Assembly (NCBI GenBank): GCA_050874905.1
Contig: JBNMLP010000004.1
Coordinates: 1 to 64,000 of the forward strand
Direction of reading: 5' to 3'
From: NC2004 sp050874905
Lineage (GTDB): Bacteria > Bacillota > Clostridia > Lachnospirales > Lachnospiraceae
DNA length: 64,000 nucleotides
Part shown: piece by piece, positions 59,360 to 64,000 of the stretch
Layout of the letters: each line of letters starts with the position of its first letter
Position numbering within the stretch: the stretch's first letter is position 1
Made by a program: the position numbers and the translations under genes
Notes under the pieces: generated by a model
What the model saw: the letters and a program-made list of their open reading frames with translations, nothing else
Databases searched by the model: none
What the model was told of the DNA's origin: nothing

Positions 59360-60685
59360 TTAGAACTGTACCGGATGCCGTTTTCCGTAAATCAGCCCTG
59401 TCAGATCCGCAAGCACCCAGCCGATCGGAATCGAAAGCCAGATGCCGATCACGCCAATCTGTGCAGACAAAATATACGCAAGCACAACACGCGTACCAAG
59501 TGAGATCACGGTGAGGACCAATGACATCATTGCCTGTTTGATTGCCCGGTAGTAACCATAAAGCAAAAACAGACAGCCAATTCCCAGATAGCATGCCCCT
59601 TCGATCCGAAGATATGTGACACCACAGGAAACAACACCAACTTCTTTTGCACTTACAAAGATCTCCATCAACGGTTTGGCAAATACGACAACAATAACAG
59701 ATAACAGCATACTAAAACAAGCACTGATCTTCACTGCTTCCCTTGTTCCCTGCTTTAACCGTTTTTCCTGCCCGGCTCCATAGTTTTGTGCCACAAAGGT
59801 AGAATACGCATTTCCAAAATCCTGCACCGGCAGATACGCCAGAGTGTCGATCTTCACGCCTGCTGCAAATGCTGCCATGACGGCCGTCCCGAACTGGTTC
59901 ACAATTCCCTGCACCATCAATATTCCAAAATTCATCACCGACTGCTGCAGGCAGGTCAATGCAGACATGCTCCATATTTCACGGAACAGATTTTTTTGAA
60001 ATTTCGTCCGGTTCCGTTTCGGAAGCAGTGCAGGACATTGTCTGCGCATATAGATAACAATACCAATCGCTGCGAGATACTGTGACGCTATTGTCGCCGC
60101 TGCTGCTCCTGCGACGCCAAACGAAAATACCGCAACAAACAGCAGATCGAGTCCTACATTGACCACGCTCGAAAATGCCAGAAATAAAAGCGGCACAAGA
60201 GAATTGCCCAGTGCGCGCAGCAGGCAGAAAAAGAAATTGGACAGACTGCTTGCCAAAAGCCCGGCAAATACAATCATCAGGTACACTCGCATCTGCGGCT
60301 GCACACTTTCTGGAATATGCAAAAACCAAAGGATCGGTTCCAATAACAGGTAGGAAGCAACACTTAATAACACCGTCAAAGCAAGGATCAAAAGAAAGGC
60401 ATGATCGATCGCTTCCTTTAAGGTCTGTTCGTCTTTTCTTCCCTGATATATGGAAAATAATGCCCCGGAACCAAGACAGAGTCCTAATAGGATCGAGGTT
60501 AGAAATGTCATGAGCGAATAGGAAGATCCCACCGCTGCAAGTGCTGTTTTCCCAAGGATCCGTCCAACGATCAGCGTATCTACCACATTATACAATTGCT
60601 GCATCAGATTACCTGCTACCATTGGCAACGCAAAAAGCAACAGAGCAATGCTGATATTCCCTTTTGTCAGATCACGGTATTTCAT
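59360..60685 (-). CDS. MATE-family multidrug/cation efflux transporter
   Basis: 441 aa with twelve membrane segments in two halves. GNISIALLLFALPMVAGNLMQQLYNVVDTLIVG at the start and the matching NFGILMVQGIVNQFG in the second half are family signatures. It exports cationic drugs or metabolites using Na+ or H+. The specific substrate is unknown. GGAGG precedes the ATG. It lies 42 nt upstream of spoIID on the same strand. Confidence 0.92.
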   Translation of the reverse strand: MKYRDLTKGNISIALLLFALPMVAGNLMQQLYNVVDTLIVGRILGKTALAAVGSSYSLMTFLTSILLGLCLGSGALFSIYQGRKDEQTLKEAIDHAFLLILALTVLLSVASYLLLEPILWFLHIPESVQPQMRVYLMIVFAGLLASSLSNFFFCLLRALGNSLVPLLFLAFSSVVNVGLDLLFVAVFSFGVAGAAAATIASQYLAAIGIVIYMRRQCPALLPKRNRTKFQKNLFREIWSMSALTCLQQSVMNFGILMVQGIVNQFGTAVMAAFAAGVKIDTLAYLPVQDFGNAYSTFVAQNYGAGQEKRLKQGTREAVKISACFSMLLSVIVVVFAKPLMEIFVSAKEVGVVSCGVTYLRIEGACYLGIGCLFLLYGYYRAIKQAMMSLVLTVISLGTRVVLAYILSAQIGVIGIWLSIPIGWVLADLTGLIYGKRHPVQF

Positions 60686-60728
60686 GTTTTTCCTCCAACC
60701 AAAAATAACGTATTTTTTTACACATAGG

Positions 60729-60759
60729 AAAAAGAGGACACTCTTTCCCGAGTGCCCTC
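60729..60759 (-). terminator. Terminator of glgP
   Basis: GAGGGCACTC/GAGTGTCCTC with a 6-nt loop on the minus strand, followed by five T, 35 nt past the stop. Confidence 0.8.
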
Positions 60760-60793
60760 CTGTATGGATCCTTTTTGTACGGTATCACGGTAA

Positions 60794-63250
60794 TTAGATC
60801 GCATCCTTAGGAAGCTTTACTGTCACCTTATTTAAGTGCCAGATATCCTTTGCGTACTCTTCAATCGTACGGTCAGATGTAAACTTACCACATTTTGCAG
60901 TATTTAACATCGCAGATCTTGCCCATGCATCCTCGTTCTTGTACCACTCGTTCACACGCTTCTGTGCCTCGCAGTAAGAATCGAAGTCTTTCAGGATGAA
61001 GTACTGATCCTGGTTTAATAATGCATCATATAACTCGCGGAATAACTCTGTATCATTTCCAGAGTAGGTACCATCTACTAACTGTGTCAATACCTTGCGT
61101 ACTGCCTGATTGTTGTTGAAGATGTCGCGTGGATAGTAACCACCTTCACGCTCATACTTCATAACTTCGTCTGCGCTCATACCGAAGATGATCGCATTCT
61201 CTGCACCAACTTCTTCTACGATCTCGACATTTGCACCATCCATGGTTCCAAGTGTCAATGCACCGTTTAACATGAACTTCATGTTACCGGTTCCGGATGC
61301 CTCTTTGGAAGCGGTAGAAATCTGCTCAGATACATCGGCTGCTGCAAATAATAACTCAGCGTTTGATACGCGGTAGTTCTCGATGAATACCACTTTGATC
61401 TTGCCACGGATGCTCTCATCGTTGTTGATCACATCAGCAACATTGTTGATCAGCTTGATCGTTAATTTTGCACGACGGTATCCGGCTGCTGCCTTTGCAC
61501 CGAAGATATACGTATGAGGAACCATATCCATGTTTGGATTTGCCTTTAACTCATTGTATACATGCATAACATGTAAAATGTTTAATAACTGTCTCTTGTA
61601 CTCATGCAGACGTTTTACCTGTACGTCGAAGATAGAACGTGGATCTACATCAATACCATTGTGCTCCTTGATATATTCTGCCACACGAAGCTTGTTCTTA
61701 TACTTGATCTGCATAAACTCCTGCTGGCATTTCTTGTCATCTACATAAACAGATAACTTATCCATCTTGCTTAAGTCAGTGATCCACTCATCACCGATCT
61801 TATCTGTTACCCAGTCAGCTAATAATGGGTTCGCATGTAAGAGGAAACGTCTCTGTGTAATACCATTGGTCTTGTTGTTGAACTTCTCCGGCATCATCTC
61901 ATAGAAGTCTTTTAACTCACGCTTCTTTAAGATCTCTGTATGAAGCTGTGCTACACCATTTACTGCAAATGATCCTGCAATCGCAAGATGTGCCATCTTT
62001 ACCTGTCCATCATAGATCACAGACATCTTCTCGATCTTAGAGTGGTCACCAGGATAACGGTTAGAGATCTCGATCTGGAATCTTCTGTTGATCTCCTCTA
62101 CGATCTGGTAGATACGAGGTAATAATCTTGAGAATAACTCGATCGGCCATTTCTCCAATGCTTCTGCCATGATCGTGTGGTTCGTATACGCACAGGTCTT
62201 TGTTGTAATAGCCCATGCATCATCCCAGCTCAATCCTTCCTCATCCATTAAGATACGCATTAACTCTGCTACGGTAACAGTTGGGTGGGTATCATTTAAC
62301 TGGAACACTACCTTCTCAGGAAGCTTCTTGATATCTTTGTTGTTCTCCTTGAACTTTAAGATGGCTCTCTGTACAGATGCAGATACGAAGAAGTACTGCT
62401 GTTTTAAACGAAGCTCTTTACCGGCATAGTGATTATCATTTGGATATAATACTTCACAGATGGTATTTGCTAAGTTCTGCTCCTCAACGGCTCTCTGATA
62501 CTCGCCCTTATCAAAGGAATCTAAGTTGAAGGTCTGACATGCTTCTGCATCCCAGATACGGAGTGTGTTTACTACGTTATTGCCATAACCTACAACCGGC
62601 ATATCATATGGAATCGCACGGATTGCCTGATAATCTTTCTGAACAAAGTTCATCTTACCATCTGCACCCTGCTCTGCCTCAACATGTCCGCCAAACTTAA
62701 CGATCACTGCATAATCATCACGACGGATCTCAAATGGGTTGCCGTGTCGTAACCAGTCATCCGGTTTCTCGATCTGGTATCCATCACGGATCTCCTGACG
62801 GAACATACCATAGCGGTAGCGGATACCACAACCATAAGCAGGATAGCCAAGAGTTGCCAGAGAATCTAAGAAACAAGCTGCCAGACGGCCTAAACCACCG
62901 TTACCAAGTGCTGCATCCGGCTCCTGATCCTCGATCGCATTCAGATCAAATCCTAACTCATCCAACGCTTCTGCGATCTCTTTATAGTATGTTAAGTTGA
63001 TCATGTTATTACCAAGCGCACGGCCCATCAAAAACTCCATGGACAGATAGTATACGGTTTTCGCATTCTTCTTCTCGTACTCTTTGTGAGTTGCGATCCA
63101 GCGGTCGATCACGTAATCTTTTACTGCATAGGAAACTGCCTGATATACCTGCTGAGGAGTTGCCTCATCGATCGTTTTACGGTACTGCACTTTCACGTTC
63201 TCAACGACTGCTTTTTTGAATGCTTCCTTGTTGAAATTACTTTTCTTCAT
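60794..63250 (-). CDS. glgP: Glycogen/alpha-glucan phosphorylase
   Basis: PLP-dependent GT35 enzyme releasing glucose-1-phosphate from glycogen or maltodextrin. 818 aa. The PLP-Lys segment EASGTGNMKFMLNGALTLGTMDGANVEI is near residue 655, and ALGNGGLGRLAACFLDS near 120 and FQLNDTHP near 325 are typical. The ATG at 63250 has AGGGTGG 11 nt upstream; GTG at 63265 is the longer option. Codon use is strikingly biased towards highly expressed codons. With the GH13 enzyme it implies glycogen turnover. Confidence 0.96.
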   Translation of the reverse strand: MKKSNFNKEAFKKAVVENVKVQYRKTIDEATPQQVYQAVSYAVKDYVIDRWIATHKEYEKKNAKTVYYLSMEFLMGRALGNNMINLTYYKEIAEALDELGFDLNAIEDQEPDAALGNGGLGRLAACFLDSLATLGYPAYGCGIRYRYGMFRQEIRDGYQIEKPDDWLRHGNPFEIRRDDYAVIVKFGGHVEAEQGADGKMNFVQKDYQAIRAIPYDMPVVGYGNNVVNTLRIWDAEACQTFNLDSFDKGEYQRAVEEQNLANTICEVLYPNDNHYAGKELRLKQQYFFVSASVQRAILKFKENNKDIKKLPEKVVFQLNDTHPTVTVAELMRILMDEEGLSWDDAWAITTKTCAYTNHTIMAEALEKWPIELFSRLLPRIYQIVEEINRRFQIEISNRYPGDHSKIEKMSVIYDGQVKMAHLAIAGSFAVNGVAQLHTEILKKRELKDFYEMMPEKFNNKTNGITQRRFLLHANPLLADWVTDKIGDEWITDLSKMDKLSVYVDDKKCQQEFMQIKYKNKLRVAEYIKEHNGIDVDPRSIFDVQVKRLHEYKRQLLNILHVMHVYNELKANPNMDMVPHTYIFGAKAAAGYRRAKLTIKLINNVADVINNDESIRGKIKVVFIENYRVSNAELLFAAADVSEQISTASKEASGTGNMKFMLNGALTLGTMDGANVEIVEEVGAENAIIFGMSADEVMKYEREGGYYPRDIFNNNQAVRKVLTQLVDGTYSGNDTELFRELYDALLNQDQYFILKDFDSYCEAQKRVNEWYKNEDAWARSAMLNTAKCGKFTSDRTIEEYAKDIWHLNKVTVKLPKDAI

Positions 63251-63288
63251 GTTCTGCACATCCACCCTTCTTTAAAAATGTTTACTAC

Positions 63289-64000
63289 TTAGTTGTTAGA
63301 CTGCTCTACGCCAATGGTTACCGTTTCGCCATTGATATTCCAATCTTTGACGAAGCCCTTTGTCTCACCGAGAATAATATTCTTTGCAAGAACATCGTGC
63401 TTAATTACGTCGGCATTCTTTGTCATAATGTCGGCAATCCTATCATTGTTATCGTTATAAACGATAATGTTATCAGTAACTTCAAAACCAGCTTCCTTAC
63501 GCATATTCTGAATCTTGCTGATCAATTCACGTACCAGACCTTCCTCTAACAATTCCTCGGTCAGTTTGGTATCAAGCACAACGGTCACACCGCCATCTGC
63601 CTCAGACTGGTAACCCTCCTGCTGCGTCATCTCGATCAAAAGATCCGCTTTTTCAAGAGTAACCTCGCCACTTGGAAGTGACAGGGTGATCGCACCCTTC
63701 TGATTCAGCTCGCTCATCGCTTCATTGCCGTTTAATGTGCCAAGTGCCTGCTTGATCTCACCAAGCTGCTTGCCATACTTCGGACCTACGGTTTTAAGCT
63801 GTGGCTTGAATGTATATGTGGTGTAAGAACTTACGTCCTGCGTAAATTCTGCTGATTTGACATTTAACTCGTCCTCTATGATCTCTACATAGAAATCAGA
63901 CAGTGCATGCTCTGCCGCAATAAACATCTTACCGATCGGCTGACGGTTTTTGATGTTGGCACTGTTTCTGGCTGCACGTCCCAGTACTACGATCTTCAAA
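63289..64000 (-). CDS. ileS: Isoleucyl-tRNA synthetase, C-terminal part (cut by window edge)
   Basis: The last 236 codons of IleS, entering from beyond 64000. RAARNSANIKNRQPI followed by SDFYVEIIEDELNVKSAEF is the anticodon-binding and C-terminal region of the archaeal/eukaryal-like IleS type. That type lacks the C-terminal zinc finger and is often linked with mupirocin tolerance. The ATG at 63999 is internal, not the start. It ends 38 nt upstream of glgP, with no terminator seen in the gap. Confidence 0.92.
   Translation of the reverse strand, partial: LKIVVLGRAARNSANIKNRQPIGKMFIAAEHALSDFYVEIIEDELNVKSAEFTQDVSSYTTYTFKPQLKTVGPKYGKQLGEIKQALGTLNGNEAMSELNQKGAITLSLPSGEVTLEKADLLIEMTQQEGYQSEADGGVTVVLDTKLTEELLEEGLVRELISKIQNMRKEAGFEVTDNIIVYNDNNDRIADIMTKNADVIKHDVLAKNIILGETKGFVKDWNINGETVTIGVEQSNN

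Overview
The window looks like a chromosomal segment of a Gram-positive, spore-forming anaerobe of the Clostridia, most probably a gut Lachnospiraceae. The evidence is spoIID-spoIIQ, a CotF/ferritin-like coat-type protein, meso-DAP murein genes (murE with a DNPR motif, dapF), a Trp T-box, BspA-type leucine-rich-repeat and FN3 surface proteins, AGGAGG ribosome sites, and many radical SAM, flavin and Fe-S enzymes. Genus cannot be fixed from the sequence alone. Most genes are on the minus strand and sit in tight operons with 4-nt overlaps. No rRNA, CRISPR array, intact insertion sequence or prophage is visible.

Layout. 1-13 kb: a repeat-rich surface protein, a ferritin-like protein, a VanY-type peptidase, a T-box-controlled lone trpD, tRNA-Pro(CGG), two conserved unknowns, an intracellular GH13 amylase with an odd helical insertion, tRNA-Lys(CTT), an AI-2E-type permease and a DacF-type carboxypeptidase. 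12.6-13.0 kb holds two related, inverted, strongly folded elements upstream of trmB. 13.9-22.5 kb is one apparent minus-strand operon: a beta-helix lipoprotein, a response regulator/histidine kinase pair, a 2-hydroxyacyl-CoA dehydratase-type protein, its activase ATPase, a small membrane protein, a Cys-motif protein and glycerol kinase. A direct-repeat operator at its promoter suggests control by its own response regulator. 22.5-27.9 kb: an anSME-type radical SAM enzyme, an LRR protein, a PPC/FN3 secreted protein, a Na/Ca exchanger and a flavodoxin-like oxidoreductase.

27.9-32.9 kb is the most distinctive locus. A precursor peptide with eight ACGX motifs is followed by its radical SAM/SPASM maturase, a nitroreductase, an FMN split-barrel/2[4Fe-4S] protein, a class M (ADP-ribosylating) sirtuin and a Zn-type macrodomain hydrolase, with a divergent HxlR regulator and duplicated upstream operator modules. 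This links a RiPP-type pathway to reversible ADP-ribosylation. 32.9-35.1 kb is a small accessory patch: a transposase remnant, a FakA-like mini-protein, and two small genes under nearly identical promoters.

35.1-43.5 kb is housekeeping RNA and wall functions (RlmD, YfcE, RdgB, CwlD-type amidase, RlmL-type methylase, rhodanese, MnmA, NifS), with a strong candidate regulatory sRNA at 40.5-40.7 kb and a 52-aa protein. 43.6-49.8 kb is a sulfate-activation operon (arylsulfotransferase, CysD, CysN-CysC fusion, chromate-transporter family permease). 50-57 kb: membrane and metalloprotease genes, murE, dapF, and a BlaI/BlaR1-type pair. 57-64 kb: GIY-YIG protein, spoIIQ, spoIID, a MATE transporter, glycogen phosphorylase and the 3' end of ileS, cut by the window edge. 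Start codons were moved inward from the longest frame wherever a good ribosome site favoured an internal start; each such choice is stated.
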